Shown: positions 18,010-25,860 of the stretch, one piece after another | Layout: every line of letters starts with the position of its first letter | Numbering within the stretch: the first letter of the stretch is position 1 | Source: an uncultured Alteromonadaceae bacterium | Lineage (GTDB): Bacteria; Pseudomonadota; Gammaproteobacteria; Enterobacterales; Alteromonadaceae | DNA: 64,000 nucleotides | Assembly (NCBI GenBank): GCA_913056495.1 | Contig: CAJXMO010000011.1 | Coordinates: 62,001-126,000, forward strand | Direction of reading: 5' to 3' | Translations under genes and position numbers: made by a program | Notes under the pieces: model-generated | Told to the model about the DNA's origin: nothing | Databases searched by the model: none | The model's input: the letters and a program-made list of their open reading frames with translations, nothing else

Positions 18010-19056
18010 ATGTCAACCCAAAAACCCCTTACGTTGAAGAAAGTCGCTGAAATATTGAATGTCTCTACTGCGACAATCTCAAACGCATTCAACCGACCTG
18101 ATCAGCTGTCTGCTCGTTTACGCGAAAAATTATTAGCAGAATGTGAACGCTTGGGCTATCACGGCCCCAATATAGCCGCGCGTTCATTACGTAAAGGCGA
18201 ATCCGGGGTTATCGCTGTATTGCTTACAGATTCACTGGCGTATCATTTTACCGATCCGGTCGCTAACCAGTTTTTGCAGGGGATTTCTGAAGTTCTGGAA
18301 AAAAACGGTAAACAACTTTTGATGTTATCCGGAGCGCATGGTGATGCACCTTCTACCGGTATTGAAGCTTTGCCAGATGGCTTTATTATTTATGGTTCAC
18401 AAGATCATAATCCACTGTTTGAGCGTATTATTAAGCAGGGCAAACCTATTATTACGGTTGACTTTGACGTACCCGGTTTCGCATCTGTCAATATAGATAA
18501 CTATGAGGCTGCCTACAAAATTGCTGAGCATGTGCTTGAGCAGTCTGTCAGCAGGGTGGCGATACTGGGGTTGAGATTAATTCATTCCGACAGAGTATGC
18601 CGGATTACCCATGGTGAATTATATGATGAGTCTGAAGCGGTTTCGCGGCGGCGTTTAAATGGTTATATTGACGCGCTTAAAGATCATCAACTGGATGTAA
18701 CACCCGATTTAATATGGCATGTGCCGGTTAATACACATGAAGCAGCTGTTCAGGCGGCAAGAGAAGCCTTAATGATTTCGCCAAGGCCGGATGCTATTTT
18801 ATGTATGACAGACAAAATTGCTATCGGTGTTATGGCTGCAGCAAAAGAACTTAATATTAAGATCCCGGAAGACCTTAAATTAGTCGGGTTTGACGATATA
18901 CCAGAATCTTCATTGGTTACCCCAGCTTTAACCAGTGTTCATCAGCACCTTAAACAAAAAGGCGAACGAGCTGCAACCAGGCTGTTAAATGGAGCGTTAA
19001 CTGATAAAGAAATACTGGATGTCAAATTGGTTATTCGCAATTCTAGTTGTCTGTAA
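18010..19056 (+). CDS. LacI-family regulator of the sucrose locus
   Basis: About 348 residues. The N-terminal helix-turn-helix reads LKKVAEILNVSTATISNAF, followed by the hinge helix ending in SLRKGESG. The rest is a periplasmic-binding-protein-like sugar domain, with DAILCMTDKIAIGVM and VGFDDIPESS near the end. It should repress the sucrose genes until an inducer sugar binds; the shared operator at 15057, 19504 and 25407 is its likely site. I use the ATG at 18010; a TTG at 18000 upstream lies outside the conserved domain. It sits between the permease/GH32 operon and the TonB receptor. No copy of the operator is seen before this gene. Confidence 0.88.
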   Translation: MSTQKPLTLKKVAEILNVSTATISNAFNRPDQLSARLREKLLAECERLGYHGPNIAARSLRKGESGVIAVLLTDSLAYHFTDPVANQFLQGISEVLEKNGKQLLMLSGAHGDAPSTGIEALPDGFIIYGSQDHNPLFERIIKQGKPIITVDFDVPGFASVNIDNYEAAYKIAEHVLEQSVSRVAILGLRLIHSDRVCRITHGELYDESEAVSRRRLNGYIDALKDHQLDVTPDLIWHVPVNTHEAAVQAAREALMISPRPDAILCMTDKIAIGVMAAAKELNIKIPEDLKLVGFDDIPESSLVTPALTSVHQHLKQKGERAATRLLNGALTDKEILDVKLVIRNSSCL

Positions 19057-19072
19057 CGCACTAACAATATCA

Positions 19073-19105
19073 GCCGGAATAGACATAAGCCTTGTTTATA
19101 CCGGC
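19073..19105 (+). terminator. Imperfect hairpin after the LacI gene
   Basis: GCCGG (19073-19077) pairs with CCGGC (19101-19105), with a further imperfect inner stem, and a T-rich stretch follows. It starts 16 nt after the LacI stop codon. Moderate support only. Confidence 0.4.
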
Positions 19106-19245
19106 GTTTAACTTAATTTTCTTTGTTTAATCCTGATAATACTGAATCTGGGTTTTCGTTTATTTACCAAGATTAAAAGTTTTCCGCTGTTAAATTCCAT
19201 TTCGATATTTATCTTCTTCAGAGCTATATTAATGCTGGTTAGTCA

Positions 19246-19290
19246 AAAACAATGACAATTAATTTGTCATTGTTTTGTGTTTTTTATTGT
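19246..19290 (+). terminator. Strong rho-independent terminator in the LacI to TonB-receptor gap
   Basis: A perfect 13-bp stem: AAAACAATGACAA (19246-19258), loop TTAAT, TTGTCATTGTTTT (19264-19276), followed by a T-rich run to about 19290. It is 190 nt downstream of the LacI stop and 330 nt upstream of the TonB-receptor ATG. The rest of the 564-nt gap holds no gene that I can see except the operator at 19504. Confidence 0.7.
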
Positions 19291-19503
19291 TTTTTCTTTT
19301 GCTAAAAGCTTGAGAAGAAAACAAATTCTTCAGCTCAGTGGCAGGGTCAGGCATAACTAATACTGCTCTAAGTTAATTTTTTAACTTATTTTACATTTAA
19401 TTTATTTTTAAAATTCAAATGATTATCCTTTTTTGAGCAAAATATCTAAAAAAAAATAACAATTTATATTTACAAAATTTAATTCAGGGTCTAACATTTA
19501 ACC

Positions 19504-19521
19504 AACTTAAACGATTAAGTA
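19504..19521. promoter_or_regulatory. LacI-type operator, copy 2 (before TonB receptor)
   Basis: AACTTAAACGATTAAGTA. It equals the minus-strand reading of copy 1 at all but the last of 18 positions. It lies 99 nt before the receptor ATG, so the leader downstream of it is long. Confidence 0.78.
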
Positions 19522-19620
19522 TTAAGTTTAAGTGGAACTAATAAAAACTTAATTTGATCGATTTATTAGACGAAAACCAAGTTTTTGCAACTTATTTTGA
19601 TTCACTCGGAGATATTAAAA

Positions 19621-22089
19621 ATGAATAAAACGTTTAAGTATTCATTGATCGCACTTTCAATTAACTCAGTTATCAGCGGAGCTGTCTTCGCTGAAGAAGC
19701 TGATTCGGCAGTAGAAAAAGAAAAAAAATCTGACTTTGAAACCATTGTCATTACAGGCTCTCCGGGTGGAAGAACCCAAATTGAATCTGCAATGGCCGTT
19801 ACCAGTGTTGATTCAGAGTTAATTAAAGACTTTCAACCTAGCTCAGAATCAGAAGTATTTCGTATGATTCCGGGTATTCAGGTTTCGGGTACAGCAGGCC
19901 CGGGTGGTAACTCAAATATTGCCGTTCGTGGTTTACCAGTAGCAACAGGCGGTTCTCCGTTTGTTCAGATACAGGAAGATGGTTTACCAACCGTTTTGTT
20001 TGGTGATATTCAGTTCGGTAATAATGATTACTGGACTCGGTTTGATTCTTCAGTCGAACGAGTTGAAGGTGTGCGAGGTGGTACAGCGGGCACCTTTGCT
20101 TCACAAGCCCCTGGTGCAATCATTAACTATATTAGCAACTATGGCATGATCGAGGGCGGTCACGTTAAGTTAACCAAAGGCGTTGGTTATGATGAAACCA
20201 AAGTTGATTTTCGTTACGGTGGGTTTGCCAGTGACAGTGTTAACTACCATGTTGGTGGTTATTACAAAGTAGGTAAAGGGCCTTTAGACGCTGGATATGT
20301 TGTCAGTGACAGCATGCAAATTAAAGCCAATCTAACCAAATATCTGGCTGATGATACCAGTTATATTCGTTTTCTGGTTAAAGTGGCCGATACTCAGGAG
20401 CCAAACTACACAGGGTCACCTGCATTAGCTAAAGCTAAAAAGAATTCAGATGGCAGTTATTCAATCACCGGCATTAAGCAATATCCCGGTTTTGATGGCC
20501 GTGATAACTCAAATTATTCAATCAATAACCAAAACTTTTTAGTTTTAAACCGAGAAGGTGGTTTGGAGAGAGTGGGTTTGTCTGGTATCAGTACTAAAGC
20601 ATTTTCAATCGGCAATGAATTACATTATGAGTTTGAAGATGAGTTGATCCTAGATAATAAAATGCGTTGGACAGATATGAGTGGTTCATTCAATAGCTCA
20701 TTTTTAGGCATGACCCCAGTTGGCGATTTAAATCTGGTTTATGCAAATGGTCCTATGCAAGGTGAAGCGTACGATAAAGCTTATTATGATGGCAATGTAA
20801 ATGTGCATACTAATATTAGTGACATAGGAAGTTTTGTTAACGATTTAACGCTAACAAAAGAGTTTTATGTGGACGGTAAAACTATTTCGGTTCGTGGTGG
20901 TTTTTTCTATATGAACCAAAACATTGCACAGGATTGGCATCCAAATCGCACCTATAAAGAATTAGGTGGTGACAATCCTGCAATGCTTGATTTATTCGAT
21001 GATCAAGGAAACCAGTTAACAGCTGATGGTATTGCCGGTTATAACGATGCCTGGGGTGCGCCAGTTGCTCGTGAAGTTGATTTAGCTTACACCAACACGG
21101 CACCTTACATTTCTGTTGATTTGGATACCGATTTATTCACTGTAGATGCGAGTGTTCGCCGTGATACAGTAGATGCCTCTGGTTGGGCTGTCGGCTCAAG
21201 CGGTGATGTAGTTGATGTTGAAGTGTCAGGCGAAGATGTTACTTTGCCCGGTTTAATTCCAGATGGTGATGCTGAAAATCTTGATTATTCAGTGAGCTAT
21301 AACTCATGGACTGTTGGGGGGTTATATAAATTCAGTGATGATACCAGCTTCTTTGCTCGCGCCTCACGTGGTGGCCGGTTTAATGCAGATCGTCAAACTA
21401 TGAGTGGTAAAATTAATGCTGACGGTTCGTTAACGCAAGCTGGCAGAACCGCGGCAGTAGATTTGGTTAATCAATATGAAATTGGTCTTAAAAATCGAGG
21501 TGAGGTTGCAGGTGGTGATGGCTATTACACCTTCGAATTAACCTTATTACAGGGTGACTTTACTCAAAGCGCATTTGAACCAACTTCTACGCCTTCTTGC
21601 CCGAATGGTGGTTGTGTGCTGGACAGCGAATATGAAACTCAAGGTGCAGAAGTTCTAGGTTCATTAAGATGGGGTGGCCTGAATCTGATTGCCAATGCCA
21701 CCATTACTGATGCCCAAGCAAGAGCGGCTGGAGATAGTGGGTGGAGTGAGGCTTGGGAAATTCCAAATCTGACCTATACCATGTCTGCCAACTATGATTT
21801 CAGTGATGAGTGGATTGCCGGCATTAATATGACAGGCCAGACTGAAACCTATGCCCGTGGTTCATTGGACAAATATGAAGGCTCAACTACTTGGGGTGCA
21901 AGCTTACGCTATGCGCCGACTGAAAATCTGGAATTCAGCGTAACGGGTTATAATATCTTTGATGACTTTGCTGTTCGTAGCCCGGGACAAATTATCAATG
22001 TAGATGAGTCTAGTCAGCAGGCTACTCTATTGGTCAATCCTGTGTTAGGCCGTACGATCACCGCTTCAGTTAAAGTAAGTTTTGAATAA
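19621..22089 (+). CDS. TonB-dependent outer-membrane receptor, probable sucrose/oligosaccharide uptake
   Basis: About 822 residues. A signal peptide (hydrophobic core near SLIALSINSVISGAVFA) is followed by a TonB-box-like ETIVITG, a plug domain (about 45-165, with PGIQVSGTAGPGGNSNIAVRG) and a 22-strand barrel. It should move a sugar through the outer membrane using TonB energy. The sugar is inferred from the regulon. The start is the ATG at 19621, with GGAG at 19608-19611; a TTG at 19585 is unlikely. The protein ends SVKVSFE, with Phe next to last, slightly unlike the usual terminal Phe. One Cys pair (CPNGGC) sits in a predicted outer loop. Confidence 0.88.
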   Translation: MNKTFKYSLIALSINSVISGAVFAEEADSAVEKEKKSDFETIVITGSPGGRTQIESAMAVTSVDSELIKDFQPSSESEVFRMIPGIQVSGTAGPGGNSNIAVRGLPVATGGSPFVQIQEDGLPTVLFGDIQFGNNDYWTRFDSSVERVEGVRGGTAGTFASQAPGAIINYISNYGMIEGGHVKLTKGVGYDETKVDFRYGGFASDSVNYHVGGYYKVGKGPLDAGYVVSDSMQIKANLTKYLADDTSYIRFLVKVADTQEPNYTGSPALAKAKKNSDGSYSITGIKQYPGFDGRDNSNYSINNQNFLVLNREGGLERVGLSGISTKAFSIGNELHYEFEDELILDNKMRWTDMSGSFNSSFLGMTPVGDLNLVYANGPMQGEAYDKAYYDGNVNVHTNISDIGSFVNDLTLTKEFYVDGKTISVRGGFFYMNQNIAQDWHPNRTYKELGGDNPAMLDLFDDQGNQLTADGIAGYNDAWGAPVAREVDLAYTNTAPYISVDLDTDLFTVDASVRRDTVDASGWAVGSSGDVVDVEVSGEDVTLPGLIPDGDAENLDYSVSYNSWTVGGLYKFSDDTSFFARASRGGRFNADRQTMSGKINADGSLTQAGRTAAVDLVNQYEIGLKNRGEVAGGDGYYTFELTLLQGDFTQSAFEPTSTPSCPNGGCVLDSEYETQGAEVLGSLRWGGLNLIANATITDAQARAAGDSGWSEAWEIPNLTYTMSANYDFSDEWIAGINMTGQTETYARGSLDKYEGSTTWGASLRYAPTENLEFSVTGYNIFDDFAVRSPGQIINVDESSQQATLLVNPVLGRTITASVKVSFE

Positions 22090-22126
22090 TACTGACTTTT
22101 ACTCTAAGTTTACATTTTAAACTGTC

Positions 22127-22158
22127 AAAAGTAGCAGCGCCTTAAGGCTGCTACTTTT
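22127..22158 (+). terminator. Terminator after the TonB-receptor gene
   Basis: A 12-bp perfect stem, AAAAGTAGCAGC (22127-22138) with GCTGCTACTTTT (22147-22158), ends in a T-run. It starts 38 nt after the receptor stop and separates the receptor from the TPR gene. Confidence 0.85.
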
Positions 22159-22248
22159 ATCTGATTTGAACCTCAGCTGTATTGAACCCTATTGTGCTAA
22201 TATCAGTGCACCTGAGCATCAGGTTAGTTCGCTCAACAGGATAATGAA

Positions 22249-23067
22249 ATGCAAAACCAAGCGCTTTCACAAGCTGTGTATTTACTTCAGCAAGGACAAG
22301 CAAATCAAGCGATTAAACAGCTACAATCTTTAACCAAAGCAAATAAAAACTGGTTTGAAGCTTGGCGACTGTTAGGGTTTGCATATCATGAAGAGGCGTT
22401 GGAATTTGAGGCAATGCAAGCGTTTAAGCAAGCTTTGCAGTTGAATCCAAAAGATTATGATTGTGCTGTTTCGTTTGCACAGAGCCGTTTTTTTTGCGGA
22501 TTGCCCAGTGTTGAGGCATTTGGTTATCTTGAACAATTACAGCCCGGTGATTTAAATGCGGTGCGTGGCCGCGCAATGTCACTGGCCGCTGAAGGTGAAT
22601 ATGACGCCGCACAGCAGCTGTTATTATCTGCATTAAATCAGCACCCGGACTGGCTTGCGGGTCATAAATTGTTAGCTTCTCAAAGGTATACACAGGGGCA
22701 GACAGATAATTTCACCGAATCTTACCGGATTGCAACCACTCAAGTTCCCAATCATATTGAACTTTGGCTGGAATGGTTTCGTCAACATGCACAAGTTAAA
22801 GCCTGGGCTGATGCGTTAAAAGTAATTGAACAGGCAGAGTGCTTATTTGGTCAGTCACGTGATGAACTGCTGCTGGCGCGTTTGTTTATTGCCAGTGAAT
22901 CTCAAGATGAACAGACAGCTGAATATTTATTTGCTAAAACGGCTCACTTAAAAGATACCATGCGTGATATGGCCTTGGTTCGTGCCGAGCTTAGGAAAGG
23001 CGAATACCGGCAAGCCGAGACGATTGCACTCAAACAAATTCAAACCGCCTCGGCTATGGCATTCTAG
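22249..23067 (+). CDS. TPR protein, probable N-terminal half of an interrupted TPR-oxygenase
   Basis: A 272-residue protein made mainly of tetratricopeptide repeats; a clear unit is WRLLGFAYHEEALEFEA followed by AFKQALQLNPKDYD. TPR segments bind other proteins. It ends in a TAG at 23065-23067, after which the same frame stays open into the oxygenase gene. In homologues as I recall them the TPR part and the 2OG-Fe(II) oxygenase part are one protein, so this looks like the front half of a gene split by one nonsense codon (CAG to TAG would suffice). If translated alone, it would be a TPR adaptor. It is in line with the oxygenase and halogenase-like genes. Confidence 0.75.
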   Translation: MQNQALSQAVYLLQQGQANQAIKQLQSLTKANKNWFEAWRLLGFAYHEEALEFEAMQAFKQALQLNPKDYDCAVSFAQSRFFCGLPSVEAFGYLEQLQPGDLNAVRGRAMSLAAEGEYDAAQQLLLSALNQHPDWLAGHKLLASQRYTQGQTDNFTESYRIATTQVPNHIELWLEWFRQHAQVKAWADALKVIEQAECLFGQSRDELLLARLFIASESQDEQTAEYLFAKTAHLKDTMRDMALVRAELRKGEYRQAETIALKQIQTASAMAF

Positions 23068-23091
23068 CCTTATCTGTCTTTGATTTGGCGA

Positions 23092-23769
23092 ATGACAGAT
23101 AAAAATAAAGCACGCTGGTTAGACGGTATTGATACAGATGCAGCAGACTCATGCGGTGATTTTATAAAAACTCAAAAACTCAATTTAAATTCAGGTCAGC
23201 TCAGTGCATTAAAAAATCATTTAAATCAGCTGCATACGGCTGTTAACCCATTTGCTCAGCAATCTGTTCGTGGTGGTACTCAAACCGACCAGAATTTATT
23301 TTTGCGACACCAACCCGTTATTCAAAGTTTAAAACAGCAAATTCAAAAACAGGTCAAAAAGTATGTTGCTAGTTTACCTGAGTTTGTTAACGGCCACCCG
23401 TTACTGGGCATTGATCGGCAAGCCGCTTTAAATGGCCGGATCCAGTTTTCCGGCAGTTGGTCGGTTAGGCTTAAATCACAGGGATTTAATGTCAGTCATA
23501 CCCATCCCATGGGCTGGATAAGTTCAGCGCTTTATATTGATTTACCTAGCCAGAAAAAAATGGGGAGTGCACCGGCTGGTTGGTTGCAGTTTGGGACACC
23601 ACCACCAGAGTTGAAGATGGACCTGGCACCTTATTGCAAAGTAGAGCCTAAAGCAGGCCAACTGGTCTTGTTTCCTTCAACTATGTGGCATTCAACTGTG
23701 CCATTTGATGATGGTCAACGTTTGGTGGTTGCATTCGATGTAAAGCCTCCACAAACCATCAAGCGCTAA
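23092..23769 (+). CDS. 2OG-Fe(II) oxygenase domain protein, probable C-terminal half of the split gene
   Basis: About 226 residues carrying a double-stranded beta-helix oxygenase domain of the putative 2OG-FeII_Oxy_5 type: SHTHPMGWISSALYIDLPS with candidate iron ligands, GWLQFGTPP, MWHSTVPF with the distal His, and RLVVAFDV with the 2-oxoglutarate-binding Arg. Such enzymes hydroxylate proteins or small molecules; the substrate is unknown. The ATG at 23092 and the earlier in-frame TTG at 23080 both lack a ribosome binding site, which supports the view that this was once fused to the TPR part. The tryptophan-halogenase-like gene follows after 20 nt. Confidence 0.75.
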   Translation: MTDKNKARWLDGIDTDAADSCGDFIKTQKLNLNSGQLSALKNHLNQLHTAVNPFAQQSVRGGTQTDQNLFLRHQPVIQSLKQQIQKQVKKYVASLPEFVNGHPLLGIDRQAALNGRIQFSGSWSVRLKSQGFNVSHTHPMGWISSALYIDLPSQKKMGSAPAGWLQFGTPPPELKMDLAPYCKVEPKAGQLVLFPSTMWHSTVPFDDGQRLVVAFDVKPPQTIKR

Positions 23770-23789
23770 ATGATTACTAGGGGATTTCG

Positions 23790-25298
23790 ATGCAAAATAA
23801 TGAAAACTCGATAAAAGAAATTTTAATCGTAGGCGGCGGAACAGCGGGTTGGATGACAGCGGCAGCCTTGGCCAATGCCCTGCAAAGTGGGTGTCATATC
23901 ACTTTGGTGGAATCAGAAGATATCGGCACTGTAGGCGTTGGTGAAGCTACGATTCCGCCCATTCGCACCTTTAACCAGACTTTAGGGATTAATGAAAATG
24001 ATTTTTTAAAACAGACTCAGGGGACCTTTAAGCTGGGTATTCAGTTTATTAACTGGGGCAGATCTGACCATGCTTATTTTCACCCGTTTGGCGCTTATGG
24101 CCGTCAGTTTGATATGGTTAATCTTCATCAGTATTGGTTAGCTGGACGTGAATCTGATCAGGTTTCTGAGTTAGACGATTATTGCATGGCATGGGCCGCC
24201 GCTAAACAAGAGAAATTTGCGCCTCCACTTGCAGATCCCCGGAATGTATTGTCAACCTTTGAATATGCTTATCACTTTGATGCGGGCCAGTATGCTAAAT
24301 ACTTACGCCGTTATGCCGAAGCGAAAGGCGTAAAACGAATCGAAGGCAAGGTAGCCAAGGTAAATCTAAACCCACAAAACGGTTTTGTAAAAGATGTAAT
24401 GCTTGAAAATGAGCAAGTGTTATCGGCGGATTTATTTATTGATTGCTCAGGATTTAGAGGGTTATTAATTGAAGGCGCATTAAAAACTGGCTATCAGGAC
24501 TGGTCTCACTGGCTGCCTTGTGACCGGGCTTGGGCTGTACCATGTGAATTAAAAGCGCTCACGCCTTATACTAAATCTACCGCGCACGCTGCCGGCTGGC
24601 AGTGGCGTATTCCGCTTCAGCATCGTACTGGCAATGGTCACGTATTTTGCAGTGAGTTTATGACGGAAGATGAAGCTTGCGCTATATTGATGAATAATCT
24701 GGATGGTCAGGCGTTGGCCGATCCCAGGCTGCTGAAATTTGCAACCGGCCGACGCAATCAGTTCTGGAATAAAAATGTGATAGCCATTGGTTTATCCAGT
24801 GGCTTTTTAGAGCCGCTCGAATCTACCAGTATCCATTTAATTCAGGCGGGTATCGCTAAACTCCTGGCGTTGTTTCCCGATAAGACATTCGCGCAGGATA
24901 CAATCGATGAATATAACCGGATAGCGATTAATGAAATAGAAAATATTCGCGACTTTATCATTTTACATTATTGCCTGACAGAGCGTGAAGACAGCGAACT
25001 TTGGCGCTATTGCAAAAATATGTCAATTCCTGAGCCATTGGCATACAAGATAAAACATTTTAAACAATACGGCAGATTGATACCGCGTGAAATGGATTTA
25101 TTTGGCAATGCAAGCTGGTTAGCTGTTCATATTGGGCAGGGGAATATACCCGAAAAATTAGATCCTTTGATTCAGTACAGGGAGACACAAGCTGCAGCCT
25201 GGTTAAATAAATTAAAGTTGGCGATGCAATCAGCCGCTTCGCAAATGCCAGACCACAGCCGTTATATTGAAAAGTATTGTAAATCCACTATCGCTTAA
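23790..25298 (+). CDS. Tryptophan-halogenase-family flavoprotein
   Basis: A 502-residue FAD-dependent protein of the tryptophan 7-halogenase family. The FAD-binding motif GGGTAGWMTA is at about 16-25, GVGEATIPPI near 49-58, the conserved Lys at about 81 in TFKLGIQF, and the WxWxIP motif as WQWRIP near residue 270. In TonB-receptor sugar loci of Alteromonadales and Caulobacterales such genes are common with TPR and 2OG-oxygenase genes, but their chemistry is not settled; true halogenation is not proven. AGGGG precedes the ATG. It closes the operon, which ends in the hairpin at 25314. Confidence 0.85.
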   Translation: MQNNENSIKEILIVGGGTAGWMTAAALANALQSGCHITLVESEDIGTVGVGEATIPPIRTFNQTLGINENDFLKQTQGTFKLGIQFINWGRSDHAYFHPFGAYGRQFDMVNLHQYWLAGRESDQVSELDDYCMAWAAAKQEKFAPPLADPRNVLSTFEYAYHFDAGQYAKYLRRYAEAKGVKRIEGKVAKVNLNPQNGFVKDVMLENEQVLSADLFIDCSGFRGLLIEGALKTGYQDWSHWLPCDRAWAVPCELKALTPYTKSTAHAAGWQWRIPLQHRTGNGHVFCSEFMTEDEACAILMNNLDGQALADPRLLKFATGRRNQFWNKNVIAIGLSSGFLEPLESTSIHLIQAGIAKLLALFPDKTFAQDTIDEYNRIAINEIENIRDFIILHYCLTEREDSELWRYCKNMSIPEPLAYKIKHFKQYGRLIPREMDLFGNASWLAVHIGQGNIPEKLDPLIQYRETQAAAWLNKLKLAMQSAASQMPDHSRYIEKYCKSTIA

Positions 25299-25313
25299 AA
25301 AGTATCAAAACAT

Positions 25314-25341
25314 GGCCGGTTTGTCTCACGCTGAACCGGCC
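25314..25341 (+). terminator. Hairpin after the halogenase-like gene
   Basis: GGCCGGTT (25314-25321) pairs with AACCGGCC (25334-25341) across a 12-nt loop; a small ATGGC / GCCAT stem follows at once. It starts 16 nt after the stop. There is no long T-run. Confidence 0.55.
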
Positions 25342-25406
25342 GATGGCTTTAAAAATGCCATAGACCTTATCTTTACTTTAGTTCGTATAGATGTTTTTAA
25401 TAAATA

Positions 25407-25424
25407 AGCTTAAACGATTAAGTT
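25407..25424. promoter_or_regulatory. LacI-type operator, copy 3 (upstream of amylosucrase)
   Basis: AGCTTAAACGATTAAGTT: 17 of 18 positions equal the minus-strand reading of copy 1, including the ACGA centre. It lies 437 nt before the amylosucrase ATG, an unusually long distance. Confidence 0.75.
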
Positions 25425-25860
25425 TTTTATTGATTTTATCGATTTTACAGGTATGCTTAGTTTAATATTGTAACAACTAATCTACATTAGGCTGAGTTTA
25501 AGCTTAATTTAAAAGGTGTTGTAAGGTTTATGGTTTGCTGGTGGTTTTATGTTCGTTTAGTTATGAATGTAAACAATTATCCCAAATTATATGCATGATT
25601 GTAGAATGTAAAAGAATAAGCTTAATGCATTTAGTTTTATCTAAGTAAGCTCTGTTGTATTTCTGGTCTTACAAAGTTAATTGATATTTGCTCAACAGTT
25701 TGAGCAAAAAGGTTTTGCCTTAAAAGGCCCTGTTGCAAGGCTGGTGCACCTGATTATTTTCAGGTAACCGAGTTTAATCCTGTCGCGCAAATAGCCGTAT
25801 TTGCTATTTACGACTCTGCCCAGCCTTGCTTTTTTTGCAATATGATAGAGCGTATAAACT
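25425..25860 (+). other. Long untranslated stretch before amylosucrase
   Basis: This 436-nt stretch lies between the operator and the amylosucrase start. It is AT-rich and holds no reading frame I would call a gene on either strand. I see no riboswitch that I can name. Either the promoter sits at the operator and makes a long leader, or a separate promoter lies here. Confidence 0.5.

Noticed and set aside
7635-23067. Two in-frame TAG codons (7733-7731 and 23065-23067) could mean that TAG is read through in this organism
   Set aside because: TAG ends several intact genes here (for example at 14894-14896 and at the ends of the TerB-like and SirB1-like genes), and the DUF2256 case also lacks residues. 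Independent gene decay is simpler.
23790-25298. A halogenated natural-product biosynthesis cluster
   Set aside because: Only one halogenase-like gene is present, with no peptide synthetase, polyketide synthase or indole pathway; such genes are common beside sugar receptors.
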